Shown piece by piece: positions 29,951 to 38,961 of a stretch of 64,000 bases of DNA (positions are counted from its first letter, which is position 1; the number at the start of each line of letters is the position of its first letter). The notes under the pieces are model-generated. The model made no database searches, had not been told where the DNA came from, and worked only from the letters and a program-made list of their open reading frames with translations. This stretch comes from Salinimonas profundi. Lineage in GTDB: Bacteria > Pseudomonadota > Gammaproteobacteria > Enterobacterales > Alteromonadaceae. The stretch is from assembly GCF_014750655.1 (NCBI RefSeq), contig NZ_JABBXD010000006.1:1-64000 (forward strand). Direction: 5' to 3'. The translations under genes were made by a program, and so were the position numbers.

Positions 29951-30993
29951 CAGCTCAGGCTTTTCTCAAGTTTCCAGTTAAGTGTCTGGCCAGCATAAAA
30001 CGGGACCATCGGCGTTCCATCAGGCAGCGTCACAGTATCAGGTACAGTCCAGGCCTCTCTGGTCAATGTGATTGTTCCATCATTTTGAGGCAGCCCGTAA
30101 AAATTCGCACCATGCTCGCTGGCAAATCCCTCCAGCTTATCCAATGCACCCAACTGCTCAAATACTTCAGCATAAAGCTCAATGGCACTCCACGCGCTAT
30201 AGCAACCTGCACATCCACAGGCATTTTCTTTTTTGTGCTGAGCATGTGGCGCCGAATCGGTGCCCAGAAAAAACTTCGGTGAGCCGGTAGCAACTACCTC
30301 GCGCAATGCCTGCTGATGGGTATTTCGTTTTAACACGGGCAAACAGTAGTTGTGTGGCCTGACTCCCCCCACCAGCAAATCATTGCGGTTTAGCAGCAAA
30401 TGCTGCGGTGTAATAGTGGCTGCAACATTGCTGTCTGCCTGAAGAACAAAATCTGCGGCGTCTTTTGTGGTGATATGCTCGAATACCACTTTCAGTTGCT
30501 TAAATGCTTTTACGATGGGTATCAGGTGGGTGTCGATAAAGACTTTTTCCCGGTCAAAAATATCAATATGACTTTCGGTGACCTCACCATGTATAAGCAG
30601 CGGCATGTCCTGCTCCGCCATTTCAGCAAACACCGGATAAAGCGACTCTATCCCTTTTACAGCGGCATCGGAATTGGTCGTTGCACCTGCCGGATACAAT
30701 TTACACGCAGTAACGCCAGCCTTTTTCGCCTGGCGAATGTCGTCTACCGTTGTCTGGTTAGTAAGATACAGGGTCATTAATGGTTGAAACTGGCTTCCCG
30801 ACGGACGCGCCGCCTCAATGCGTGCCTTGTAGGCTTGTGCCTGCTCTGCATTGGTCACCGGGGGAACAAGATTTGGCATGACGATAGCGCGGGCGAAGCA
30901 TCGGGCTGTTGCCGGAACCGTTTCACTGAGCATGTCGCCGTCGCGAAAGTGAAGATGCCAGTCATCCGGTGTACGAAGGGTAATTGATTGCAT
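29950..30993 (-). CDS. pyrC: Dihydroorotase
   Basis: Zinc amidohydrolase that closes carbamoyl aspartate to dihydroorotate in pyrimidine synthesis. 347 residues, as for the E. coli PyrC class. DWHLHFRDG near residue 12 carries the metal histidines; the carboxylated lysine segment [13 protein letters not shown] lies near 97; LIHGEVTE near 138 and FLGTDSAPH near 244 complete the site. It heads a three-gene operon with the tandem binding protein and dbpA. Confidence 0.96.
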   Translation of the reverse strand: MQSITLRTPDDWHLHFRDGDMLSETVPATARCFARAIVMPNLVPPVTNAEQAQAYKARIEAARPSGSQFQPLMTLYLTNQTTVDDIRQAKKAGVTACKLYPAGATTNSDAAVKGIESLYPVFAEMAEQDMPLLIHGEVTESHIDIFDREKVFIDTHLIPIVKAFKQLKVVFEHITTKDAADFVLQADSNVAATITPQHLLLNRNDLLVGGVRPHNYCLPVLKRNTHQQALREVVATGSPKFFLGTDSAPHAQHKKENACGCAGCYSAWSAIELYAEVFEQLGALDKLEGFASEHGANFYGLPQNDGTITLTREAWTVPDTVTLPDGTPMVPFYAGQTLNWKLEKSLS

Positions 30994-31036
30994 AAGAAGC
31001 CTTTCTACATCTTAAAACCAGGTCTTATTATGCCTT

Positions 31037-31082
31037 AAAAGCTTACCTGTCGCATTATATTCGACAGGTAAGTGACGGTTAA
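31037..31082 (-). promoter_or_regulatory. Overlapping phnA-like terminator hairpin and pyrC promoter
   Basis: A perfect eleven-pair stem CTTACCTGTCG/CGACAGGTAAG (31042-31052 and 31062-31072) with a nine-base loop is followed on the minus strand by CTTTT, so it can end the upstream PhnA-like transcript. The loop contains TATAAT (31059-31054). With TTAACC 17 bases upstream (31082-31077) this makes a plausible pyrC promoter. One DNA element would thus serve two purposes. Confidence 0.55.
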
Positions 31083-31113
31083 CGATCTGTAGCTACCTGA
31101 ACAGATTCTGTGC

Positions 31114-31677
31114 TTACGCTTTTTTGGTATAAGCCGCAATGATAACAATACGGGTACCGTTCACACGACCTTCAATATGCAAAGGATTATCACTTAAGCC
31201 AATGTTGCGCACTGCTGTTCCACGCTTGGCGGTAAAACTGACTCCTTTCACATTCAAATCTTTGATCAGATGCACGGTGTCGCCAGCGGCCAGCGGTACG
31301 CCGTTACTATCCAGGGTAGGCGCTTTTGACTCATCAGCCTGGTTTGCAGCAGCCCAGTGCTGCATAGGCTCATCCAGATACATCATATCGAGGAGATCCT
31401 GGGCCCAGGGTTCACCAGTTAACTTATTCAGCATGCGCCATGCGACGACCTGAACCGCCGGGACGGGCGACCAAATTGCATCGTTGAGACAACGCCAGTG
31501 ATTTGTATCCGGTGTGGAATCACCCATTAGCTGAGACTGGCAGGTTGAACACGCCAGAATGGTACTGTCTACGCCACTGGTCGGTGACGAAGGCACCTCG
31601 TACAAAGATAAGTTCTCATCGCTACCACACAATTCACACTGGCCATTTGCCCGCGCTTTTATTTTTTCTTCAATCAC
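31114..31677 (-). CDS. PhnA/YjdM family zinc-ribbon protein
   Basis: 187 residues. The N-terminal zinc ribbon CELCGSDENL...CSTCQ lies at about residues 14-46, and the C-terminal beta domain contains AGDTVHLIKDLNVKGVS-type sequence shared with E. coli YjdM (formerly PhnA). The family is longer here than in E. coli because of a central helical insertion (about 60-120). Despite the old name there is no proven role in phosphonate use. No phosphonate genes are near. Confidence 0.85.
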   Translation of the reverse strand: MIEEKIKARANGQCELCGSDENLSLYEVPSSPTSGVDSTILACSTCQSQLMGDSTPDTNHWRCLNDAIWSPVPAVQVVAWRMLNKLTGEPWAQDLLDMMYLDEPMQHWAAANQADESKAPTLDSNGVPLAAGDTVHLIKDLNVKGVSFTAKRGTAVRNIGLSDNPLHIEGRVNGTRIVIIAAYTKKA

Positions 31678-31742
31678 TACGGCTCGTCCGTTTTTTGTTC
31701 ACATCGAATCTCAGAACGCAGAGTATATCATCCGGACGGCAT

Positions 31743-32270
31743 TTAGTTTTGATTACGATCATGCTTAACAAAAATCAGCGCATCGGTATCATAACCCATA
31801 GAAGCCGCGTTTTTTATCAGAGCCTCAAGGCGAGATTCATCCATAGACGGCTGGCGGGCCAATATCCACAGATAGTCTTTATCGGGGCCGGTCACCAATG
31901 ACCACTGATAATTTTTGTCTAGATCGGCAACAATGTAACTGGCGTAAAACGGCCCGAAAAAAGAGACTTTCAGCCAGCCGGTAGTCTCATCTTTAACAAA
32001 ATACGCTTTACCTTCAGCCTCATCCCACTGCCCTTCTTCATCATTAAAGCCACGGTTCACCACCTTTATTCCGCCATCTTTCCGCTGGGAATAGGTGGCA
32101 GTCACATTACTCAGCCCTTCTTCAAAACTATGGTCAAGACGGGCGATCTCGTACCATTTCCCCAGATATTGCTGCGCATCGAAATCAGAGACAGGCTCAA
32201 CATTTTCAGGTTTAGAAGTGCAGGCTGAAAGCGATAATCCGAGCAGTAGAACTAAAAGCAAAATTTTCAT
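31743..32270 (-). CDS. blc: Outer-membrane lipocalin
   Basis: 175 residues. Lipoprotein signal LLLGLSLSAC at residues 8-17, then the lipocalin motif YLGKWYEIARLDHSFE near 36-51, NRGF near 74 and the late VTGPDKDYLWILAR segment shared with E. coli Blc. It binds lysophospholipids or fatty acids at the outer membrane in relatives. It lies three bases downstream of the cupin gene, so it is probably cotranscribed. Confidence 0.92.
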   Translation of the reverse strand: MKILLLVLLLGLSLSACTSKPENVEPVSDFDAQQYLGKWYEIARLDHSFEEGLSNVTATYSQRKDGGIKVVNRGFNDEEGQWDEAEGKAYFVKDETTGWLKVSFFGPFYASYIVADLDKNYQWSLVTGPDKDYLWILARQPSMDESRLEALIKNAASMGYDTDALIFVKHDRNQN

Positions 32271-32273
32271 AGC

Positions 32274-32936
32274 CTATCCTTGTTTGGGCAAATGTCCCGT
32301 CTTTAATAAAATGCGTACCGGTCCGTTTTCTACGGTAAAGCGCGGGTCTTTTCCAGCCGGACGTCGCAGCCAGCTCAACGCCGGAATTTTTTTACCCTGT
32401 TCACGCAATTCACCGGACAGAATCAGCGCTTCAAATCCATTGTCGGGTATGACTGGGTGCCATGATGCATCGTTATCCAGTTCAATCAGTTGGGTGATTT
32501 CCTCGTTAAACTGGTGCACCGGCAAGATTTTTTGGGCATTCGTCATGCCCTGCTGCCAACCTGCGACATTTGAATCAATGCGTACCGAACGGACATCACC
32601 GGGCGCAAAATAACAAAGCTTCACAAACAGCTCACAGCCTGCGTCTGAGAAGGGAGCGTGTTTGGATTTTGCCGGATTTCGCAAGTAGCTGCCCGCAGGG
32701 TAGTCACCGGATTCATCACTGAATGTGCCGGTAATCACAAATATTTCTTCCCCGGCAGGATGGGTATGGGTAGAAAACGACGCGCCTTCACCATATTTCA
32801 CCAGCGACGTGGCTTTTCCCGACTCTTCGGCTTCTCGCTCCAGTTTTTTTCGCCACACATTACGGGCGGGTGATGTTTCCCACTCCAACTGCTGTGTATT
32901 TATCATCACCGACTGACTATAGTTCTGATTAAGCAT
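32274..32936 (-). CDS. ChrR-like double cupin protein
   Basis: About 220 residues from the ATG at 32936 (MLNQNYSQSVMINTQQ); an upstream in-frame start would add 13 residues. Two cupin domains: the first holds the metal site HTHPAGEEIFVI and SGDYPAGSYLRNP, the second resembles it but lacks the histidines. This matches the C-terminal part of the anti-sigma factor ChrR. The N-terminal zinc anti-sigma domain is missing and no ECF sigma gene is nearby, so it is more likely a sensor or enzyme than an anti-sigma factor. It is paired with the lipocalin gene. Confidence 0.75.
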   Translation of the reverse strand: MLNQNYSQSVMINTQQLEWETSPARNVWRKKLEREAEESGKATSLVKYGEGASFSTHTHPAGEEIFVITGTFSDESGDYPAGSYLRNPAKSKHAPFSDAGCELFVKLCYFAPGDVRSVRIDSNVAGWQQGMTNAQKILPVHQFNEEITQLIELDNDASWHPVIPDNGFEALILSGELREQGKKIPALSWLRRPAGKDPRFTVENGPVRILLKTGHLPKQG

Positions 32937-33053
32937 GGTTATCTTATTACTGCTGTCTTTACGATAAGTACACATTACAGCAGGGTTCAGTTTAATAGGG
33001 ATACCGATTGGGGCATGATAAACTTTTCATTTTGTATTCTGTAGGTGAACACG

Positions 33054-34007
33054 ATGCTTAAACATCATTTTCCGAATGCCAGCGACCTGATTTATGGCTG
33101 CATGGGCTTAGGGGGAAGCTGGGACGACGCAGCGCTTACGCGCGACGACAAAGTGCATGCCCAAGGTGCAGTAGAAGCGGCCCTTGATGCGGGTATTACC
33201 GTCTTTGACCATGCAGATATCTATACACTGGGCAAAGCAGAATCCGTATTCGGGCAACTTTTGACAGACCAGCCGCACCTGCGGGATAAAATGATCCTTC
33301 AGTCAAAGTGCGCTATCCGGTTTGCTGATGCAAAAGGACCTAAACGCTATGATTTCTCGGCTGAGTGGATCACGCAAAGTGTTGAAGGCTCTCTGCGTCG
33401 GCTTAACACTGAGCAACTGGATATATTGCTTTTACACCGCCCTGATCCGCTCATCGCATTGGATGAAGTCGCACAGACGCTGGCTACCCTGATAACGACT
33501 GGCAAAATAAAGCATATTGGCGTATCCAATATGAATCGGTTTCAGATGGAATATTTACAAAGCGCACTGAATACGCCCATCGTTGCGAATCAGCTGGAGC
33601 TAAGTCTGGCAGCGCGAGGATTCGTGGAAGAGGCGATTTCTGTAAATACGCCAGATTATGGGCAAGCCGGATTTACCGCTGGCACCGTTGAATACTGTCA
33701 GATGCATAATGTGCAGTTGCAGGCGTGGGGCGCTTTAGCGCAAGGCCGTTTCAGTGGTGGCCGGACACAGGGCGCAACCGATGAGGCCACAGCGAGACTG
33801 GTCAGCGAGCTGGCTGAAAAATACCATGTAGCGCCGGAAGCTATTGTACTGGGCTGGCTTACCCGTCACCCGGCCAGAATCCAGCCGGTTATTGGCACAA
33901 CCAATCCTGAACGTATTCACGCCTGCGCCCAGGCCGCAACATTATCTTTGAGCAGAGAAGACTGGTATTTGTTGTTTGAAACAGTCCGTGGTCAGGACGT
34001 CCCTTAG
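33054..34007 (+). CDS. Aldo/keto reductase (YdhF-like)
   Basis: NADPH-dependent oxidoreductase, 317 residues from the ATG at 33054, preceded by AGGTG; a GTG nine bases earlier is also in frame. FDHADIYTLGKAE near 55 holds the catalytic Asp and Tyr, and LDILLLHRPDPL near 118 and KIKHIGVSNMNRFQ near 152 are family markers. The C-terminus, like E. coli YdhF, ends in DVP. Substrate unknown. It is followed eight bases later by the glyoxalase-family gene. Confidence 0.88.
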   Translation: MLKHHFPNASDLIYGCMGLGGSWDDAALTRDDKVHAQGAVEAALDAGITVFDHADIYTLGKAESVFGQLLTDQPHLRDKMILQSKCAIRFADAKGPKRYDFSAEWITQSVEGSLRRLNTEQLDILLLHRPDPLIALDEVAQTLATLITTGKIKHIGVSNMNRFQMEYLQSALNTPIVANQLELSLAARGFVEEAISVNTPDYGQAGFTAGTVEYCQMHNVQLQAWGALAQGRFSGGRTQGATDEATARLVSELAEKYHVAPEAIVLGWLTRHPARIQPVIGTTNPERIHACAQAATLSLSREDWYLLFETVRGQDVP

Positions 34008-34015
34008 GAGACACC

Positions 34016-34399
34016 ATGTTAAAAGGTATTCATCACGTCGCCATCATATGCGGCGATTATCCCCGGTCTAAAGCGTTTTACACAAAGGTTCTGGGATTGG
34101 AAGTAATTGATGAGAATTACCGGGAGGACAGACAGTCCTACAAATGCGATCTTGCGTTGCCAGACGGCGGTCAGATTGAGTTATTCTCGTTTAAAGATGC
34201 CCCGTTAAGACCGAGTCGACCGGAAGCGCAGGGACTTCGGCATCTGGCTTTCAAGGTAGACAACCTGGATGAGGTTGTTTCATATCTCAAAGACAATGCT
34301 ATCGAGGTAGAACCGGTACGGGTTGATCCCTATACCCATAAACGGTTCACATTTTTTGCTGATCCGGACAAATTACCGCTGGAGCTGTATGAGCTGTAA
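34016..34399 (+). CDS. VOC family protein (YaeR/GloA2-like)
   Basis: 127 residues, one glyoxalase/bleomycin-resistance fold. It starts MLKGIHHVAIICGDYPRSKA and shares QIELFSFKDAPLRPSRPEA, GLRHLAFKVDN and RVDPYTHKRFTFFADPD with E. coli YaeR. Metal ligands are probably His in GIHHVAI, Glu in IELFSF, His in RHLAF and Glu in LELYEL. The substrate is not established for the family. It is cotranscribed with the aldo/keto reductase. Confidence 0.88.
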   Translation: MLKGIHHVAIICGDYPRSKAFYTKVLGLEVIDENYREDRQSYKCDLALPDGGQIELFSFKDAPLRPSRPEAQGLRHLAFKVDNLDEVVSYLKDNAIEVEPVRVDPYTHKRFTFFADPDKLPLELYEL

Positions 34400-34458
34400 A
34401 TGCACAAAGAGGCCGGTGTAAGCAGCTGTCGGACCTGACTGAAGGCCCGACAGTGCGC

Positions 34459-35736
34459 TCAGCTTTGTTGCCCCGCCACGCCGTAGTCACGCGCCTCAAT
34501 CTCAGCCAGTCGCTGACGTGTCGGATTGGCAATGTAGTTATACAACAATCCCAGAAACAGCAAGGTCGCAAAACCGGTTGCCACCATAAAGCCATACTTG
34601 GCATCTCCGCCCATGGCATCACTGACCAGCCCCATGATAAGCGGGCCTGCAGCTGCACCCGCGGCGGTGAAAAACAAAATAACTCCTGCCACACTGCCAT
34701 GCTGATGTTTTTCAAAGCAGCTGATACCCTTAGAGTTAAACGTGGGATAAATAACCGACATGAAAATGCCCGTCAGCGGGAAAAGATATAACGCAATGTG
34801 TTTGCCCCCCACCAGACCGACAGTGAAACAAAGAACAATAGCGCCACTGAACAGCATTAAAACCAGCGCCCAGTTAAATCGGGCCATCATCCAGATACCG
34901 ACAAACCGGCCCAGTGCGCGCAGCACGAAAAACGCGGTAACGGAATAAATCGCCAGCTGTCTGGCGGCACCTTCACTGTAACAGGCGTAGGTATCCTGAA
35001 TGGTCAGGGCATCGCACACCAGATAACTGGGCATCCAGACATAGATTGCACTTTCGGCCGCAACGTACAAAAACGCGCCCACCGAGAAGCCAAGCGCATA
35101 CGGATTTTTCACCAATGCCAGTGACTTTTTAAGCGAGACTTTTTCTACCGTTTGCTGATGTGAAGCAACATATTTGGGATAGCGAACAAAAGCAGCCACA
35201 ACAATAAGCAGCGTACAAATGCCACCGGCGATGACATACAGATACTGCCAGGGTACGCCACGGTGGATCAGCCATGCCACAATCAGCGGGCCAATAATGG
35301 CACCCACCCCAAAAAAGGCTTCAGCGCCATTCATGGTGGCTGTGTGCTGGCGTGTCGAGCTGGAAATGTCACCAATTAACGCCAGCGCCCCGGTTTTGAA
35401 AATGCCGACGGCCACGCCCGACAGACTCATCAGTGAAACAATAAATATGAAGTCGTTAGCAATCAGAAAGCTGTAACAGGCTATCCCAAACAACGCTAAA
35501 CCGATGACAATGGTTGTTTTGCGCCCCAGCTTGTCGGCCAAAAAACCAAGAAAAAGACCAGAAAGCGCAATGCCCAGCATAGGTAGAGAATGCATCAGGC
35601 TGGCCTGTGCATTCGTAACATCAAAGGCAACTTTCACTTCTTTGATAATTTCGCCTACCGAGTCTGAGGTCATAGCAAACATCATGAACATCAGATACGT
35701 CAGCCAGCGAATAAGGTAATTTCCGGACTGCTGCAT
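34459..35736 (-). CDS. MFS sugar-type transporter
   Basis: 425 residues, twelve predicted membrane helices. The A-type motif GFLADKLGRKTTIVIGL near residue 62 is the usual MFS loop 2-3 signature. Sequence style is that of sugar permeases (FucP/FHS-like), not multidrug pumps, but the substrate cannot be read. It is divergent from the amylosucrase, with palindromes between them, so sucrose or a related glucoside is a reasonable guess. Confidence 0.8.
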   Translation of the reverse strand: MQQSGNYLIRWLTYLMFMMFAMTSDSVGEIIKEVKVAFDVTNAQASLMHSLPMLGIALSGLFLGFLADKLGRKTTIVIGLALFGIACYSFLIANDFIFIVSLMSLSGVAVGIFKTGALALIGDISSSTRQHTATMNGAEAFFGVGAIIGPLIVAWLIHRGVPWQYLYVIAGGICTLLIVVAAFVRYPKYVASHQQTVEKVSLKKSLALVKNPYALGFSVGAFLYVAAESAIYVWMPSYLVCDALTIQDTYACYSEGAARQLAIYSVTAFFVLRALGRFVGIWMMARFNWALVLMLFSGAIVLCFTVGLVGGKHIALYLFPLTGIFMSVIYPTFNSKGISCFEKHQHGSVAGVILFFTAAGAAAGPLIMGLVSDAMGGDAKYGFMVATGFATLLFLGLLYNYIANPTRQRLAEIEARDYGVAGQQS

Positions 35737-35815
35737 AGTGTTGTCTTTCCTGTGTTAACACAATATAACCGGCGTCGACTATTGTGCGATGTGATTTAAA
35801 ACAACTTTTAATTTG

Positions 35816-35838
35816 AAGTTTAAACTTAATCGTTTAAG
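35816..35838. promoter_or_regulatory. Overlapping palindromes between MFS carrier and amylosucrase
   Basis: A perfect 12-base palindrome AAGTTTAAACTT (35816-35827) shares its right end with CTTAA-TCGT-TTAAG (35825-35838). The second has the central CG in an AT-rich repeat typical of LacI-family operators. Located in the 189-base divergent spacer, they could control both genes in response to a sugar. No regulator gene is in the window. Confidence 0.5.
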
Positions 35839-35925
35839 ATAAATTAGCAAGAGTTTGCAAAAGTGTAAACACCATTGTGAAGAATTTGTTATTACAGCGA
35901 GTACATGCTGTTGCGGAGGTCTCCC

Positions 35926-37875
35926 ATGAACTATGCGGCCGATAGTCAAACCTGTCTGACACGACTGCTTTCCCAATCCGATTTAAGCGGCCTGACTGCA
36001 CAGGATAAAGCGGCATTTACTGCTCGCCTTGAGCAGCATTTTGAACGTCTGTTGTCGCTTTACACCCAGGTTTATGGGCACCAGTATGACTGCTATTACT
36101 ACCTGCAACAGCTAGTAAACGTGTTGGCAGAGGGATTCAAAAACCGCAATAAGCAACTTAAACAACAGGATAAAAAATCTGTTGATTCACCGCTGTGGTA
36201 TCGCGGCGAGCAAGAAGTTGGCATGGCCTGCTATGTTGATCTGATGGGTCCGACGATTGAAGATCTGCACGATAAAATCCCCTATCTTAAGTCGCTTGGC
36301 GTTACATACCTGCACCTCATGCCGCTGTACGCGTCGCCAGAGGGAGATAGCGATGGTGGCTATGCAGTGTCAGATTACCGCAAAGTGAACCCCGCCCTGG
36401 GCACTATGGCACAATTAAAAAAGTTGGCAAAAGCGCTGGATAAAGCTGGTATTCGCATGATCCTGGATTTTGTGTTTAATCACACGTCTGACGAACATCC
36501 CTGGGCGAAGGCTGCGTTGGAGGGCGATAAGCGCCATCAGAATTTCTATTACCTTTTTGACGATCGTACGCTGCCGGATCAATTTGAACAGACCGTAAGG
36601 GAAATTTTTCCGCAGGTCCGTCGGGGCAGTTTCACCTTCAATGACACCATGCAAAAATGGGTATGGACGACATTTAACAGCTTTCAGTGGGACTTAAATT
36701 ATCGCAACCCGGATGTTTTCAACGCGATCACTGCCGAGATGCTATTTCTGGCGAACATTGGTTGTGCAGGTTTGCGTCTGGATGCGCTGGCTTTTATCTG
36801 GAAGGAAATGGGTACCGACTGTGAAAACCAGCCTATGGCACATACGCTCATTCAAACCTTCAACTGCTGCTTACAAATTGTAGCCCCGTCAGTGGTGTTT
36901 AAATCTGAAGCCATTGTTCATCCTGATGAAGTAGTCAAATACGTGCGCAAGGACGAGTGCCAGCTTTCGTATAACCCACTGCTGATGGCATTGCTCTGGA
37001 ACTCGATGGCCACGCGCAAAACTAACTTGCTGACGCGTTCGATGCAGAAGAGCTTTGCCATTCCGCAGGATACCACCTGGGTAAACTATATTCGCTGCCA
37101 CGATGACATCGGGTGGACATTTGACGATGCTGTAGCCTGGGACATGGGCGTCAATCCCCATGACCATCGCTACTTTCTGAACCAGTTTTTCACCGGTCGC
37201 TTCGAAGGCTCATTTGCTCAGGGTGTACCGTTTGCAGAAAATCCGACCACCGGCGACTGTCGCGTATGCGGCACGCTGGCTTCACTGTGCGGTTTAGAAC
37301 AGGCGCTGGACGAGCAGGATCAGGCGCAGGTGGATGTTGCGGTAGCAAGAATGGTATTGCTGTACGGGGTGTCATTTAGTATCGGCGGCATCCCTCTGCT
37401 TTATTCCAGCGATGAATTAGGTTTGCTTAATGACCATAGCTATCTTGATGATGAAGCGAAAAAGCACGATGATCGCTGGGTCAACCGGGTAGCTGTCACG
37501 CACGATGACATTGCACACGTAACCCAGGGTTGCGATGAGGATAGTCTGGAAATTACAGCCAAAAAGCAGGTTTTCACCACGCTGCAAAAGCTGATATTCA
37601 TCCGTAAATCACACCGTATCTTCGGCGACAGCCGGACACAGATCCTTGATACCGGTAACCAACATTGTTTTGCGTATCTTCGCAGCAATAGCTATAACGA
37701 AAAGCTGTTAGTCGTATGTAATTTCTCTGAGCATCCTCAACAGATTTCAGGTCAGTTACTTCAGGTGCTGGAAGGACAAACCGCGAACGATTTGATTACC
37801 TCACAATCTCTGGATTCAACCACTGCGCCACTCACGCTGGCGGGCTATCAGCAACAGTGGTGGTTAGCAGAATAG
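35926..37875 (+). CDS. Amylosucrase (GH13)
   Basis: 649 residues from the ATG at 35926, preceded by GGAGG. The enzyme builds an alpha-1,4-glucan from sucrose with release of fructose. Catalytic residues fall at the same numbers as in Neisseria polysaccharea amylosucrase: nucleophile D286 (GLRLDALAF), acid/base E328 (FKSEAIVHP), D393 (CHDDIG). GDSDGGYAVSDYRKVNPALG near 140 and DFVFNHTSDEH near 182 match the subfamily. A helical N-terminal domain spans 1-90. No signal peptide, so it acts in the cytoplasm. Sucrose hydrolases of the same subfamily are the alternative. Confidence 0.92.
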   Translation: MNYAADSQTCLTRLLSQSDLSGLTAQDKAAFTARLEQHFERLLSLYTQVYGHQYDCYYYLQQLVNVLAEGFKNRNKQLKQQDKKSVDSPLWYRGEQEVGMACYVDLMGPTIEDLHDKIPYLKSLGVTYLHLMPLYASPEGDSDGGYAVSDYRKVNPALGTMAQLKKLAKALDKAGIRMILDFVFNHTSDEHPWAKAALEGDKRHQNFYYLFDDRTLPDQFEQTVREIFPQVRRGSFTFNDTMQKWVWTTFNSFQWDLNYRNPDVFNAITAEMLFLANIGCAGLRLDALAFIWKEMGTDCENQPMAHTLIQTFNCCLQIVAPSVVFKSEAIVHPDEVVKYVRKDECQLSYNPLLMALLWNSMATRKTNLLTRSMQKSFAIPQDTTWVNYIRCHDDIGWTFDDAVAWDMGVNPHDHRYFLNQFFTGRFEGSFAQGVPFAENPTTGDCRVCGTLASLCGLEQALDEQDQAQVDVAVARMVLLYGVSFSIGGIPLLYSSDELGLLNDHSYLDDEAKKHDDRWVNRVAVTHDDIAHVTQGCDEDSLEITAKKQVFTTLQKLIFIRKSHRIFGDSRTQILDTGNQHCFAYLRSNSYNEKLLVVCNFSEHPQQISGQLLQVLEGQTANDLITSQSLDSTTAPLTLAGYQQQWWLAE

Positions 37876-38054
37876 GCGCCAGGGAGCAGTGACAGCCCTC
37901 ACTACTATCCCTGACGGTTAGTACTGCTCTCACTGAGTTTGCTCAAACATTAAATTTTGTGCTGTAGCATATTAATGGTGTGCTTCTTGAAGGTATCTCT
38001 GCTCAATGATTACGACCAGCAGTATTGGTTGAGTCGCTCAGCGCAGGAGTTATC

Positions 38055-38264
38055 ATGGCTACAGCAACAGAACATGAGTATATGTGTCCCCATTGCGGTC
38101 ACATTAATGCCATTGCTCACCACGAATTACGTAATAAATACACAGAACAGTATGCAAAGTGCGACAAATGTCACACGGGCCTTGAAATTGTGCCAGCGGA
38201 TGGCATCAATGAGCAGGTCAATTTAGTGGTGTCGGAATTACCGCAGGACGCTCTCCTGCGGTAA
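38055..38264 (+). CDS. Small zinc-ribbon protein
   Basis: 69 residues from the ATG at 38055 (GGAG upstream). Two CxxC pairs, YMCPHCGH near 10-17 and KCDKCH near 37-42, make a compact zinc ribbon. The last codons (from about position 38239) encode half of a hairpin. I do not recognise the family and no catalytic residues are visible. Lies between amylosucrase and folE, convergent with folE. Confidence 0.65.
   Translation: MATATEHEYMCPHCGHINAIAHHELRNKYTEQYAKCDKCHTGLEIVPADGINEQVNLVVSELPQDALLR
38239..38263. repeat. Stem-loop at the 3' end of the zinc-ribbon gene
   Basis: TACCGCAGG, seven-base loop, CCTGCGGTA: a perfect nine-pair stem spanning the last codons and stop of the zinc-ribbon gene and lying 12 bases past folE. 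It is followed by A not T on the plus strand, so a classical terminator is not supported on either strand. It may still protect both convergent mRNA ends. Confidence 0.5.
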
Positions 38265-38274
38265 AAAAGAGAGA

Positions 38275-38961
38275 TTAACCGGCAAAAAATTCACGTCGCA
38301 AATTTGCATCAGTTGCAAACTGCCCGCCTAGAGCAGATGTGCGCGTGAAAGAATTATTGTCGCGAATACCCCGCGCCTTTACACAGTAATGCGTAGCATT
38401 GATTGTCACTGCTACATCGTCCGTACCTGTTAACGCCTGAATCGCTACCATCACCTGCTGGGTTAAACGTTCCTGCACCTGTGGACGTTGCGAGAAAAAG
38501 CCGACTAATCGATTAATTTTAGACAAGCCCAACACGGTATCTCTGGGGATATACGCCACCGATGCAGTTCCATCAATAGTAACAAAGTGATGTTCACAGG
38601 TACTGGTCAGACTTATTTCGCTTACCTGAACAGGCTGATTAAGCTGCATCTTGTTTTCGATGGTAGTAATTTTAGGAAAGTTACTGTAATCCAACCCGCC
38701 AAAAATCTCATCGACATACATTTTTGCGATACGCTTAGGCGTTTCAGTCAGGCTGTCATCACTACGATCAAGGCCCAGCGCATCCATGATGTCAGTCATT
38801 GCGGCTTCAATACGATCACGCTTTTCCTGACCTGATAACGGATTATCGATCATGGGTGTTTCCAACCCTTTTTCGATAAGGGCCTGTCTGACTATTTGCG
38901 CTTCTTTAGCGATAACCGGCTCAAGCGCATCGCGCACTACCACGGCTTCATTTGCTAGCAT
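38275..38961 (-). CDS. folE: GTP cyclohydrolase I
   Basis: Converts GTP to dihydroneopterin triphosphate, the first step of folate synthesis. 228 residues (E. coli 222) with zinc ligands in [12 protein letters not shown] near 122 and CVKARGIRD near 194, and the [15 protein letters not shown] segment near 76. The N-terminal 30 residues are less conserved, so a downstream start is possible. Single gene with a 401-base upstream spacer. Confidence 0.95.
   Translation of the reverse strand: MLANEAVVVRDALEPVIAKEAQIVRQALIEKGLETPMIDNPLSGQEKRDRIEAAMTDIMDALGLDRSDDSLTETPKRIAKMYVDEIFGGLDYSNFPKITTIENKMQLNQPVQVSEISLTSTCEHHFVTIDGTASVAYIPRDTVLGLSKINRLVGFFSQRPQVQERLTQQVMVAIQALTGTDDVAVTINATHYCVKARGIRDNNSFTRTSALGGQFATDANLRREFFAG

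Noticed and set aside
29540..29998. 152-codon plus-strand frame opposite the tandem binding protein
   Set aside because: Antisense to a gene with clear internal duplication; no independent support.
30400..30780. 126-codon plus-strand frame opposite pyrC
   Set aside because: Antisense to conserved pyrC sequence, no ribosome site.
32095..32613. 172-codon plus-strand frame across the lipocalin and cupin genes
   Set aside because: It overlaps two well-supported minus-strand genes and has no ribosome site or known domain.
37876..38054. Possible hairpin after amylosucrase (AGGGA...TCCCT with AGTGA/TCACT inside)
   Set aside because: Interrupted stem without a T run; too weak to call a terminator.
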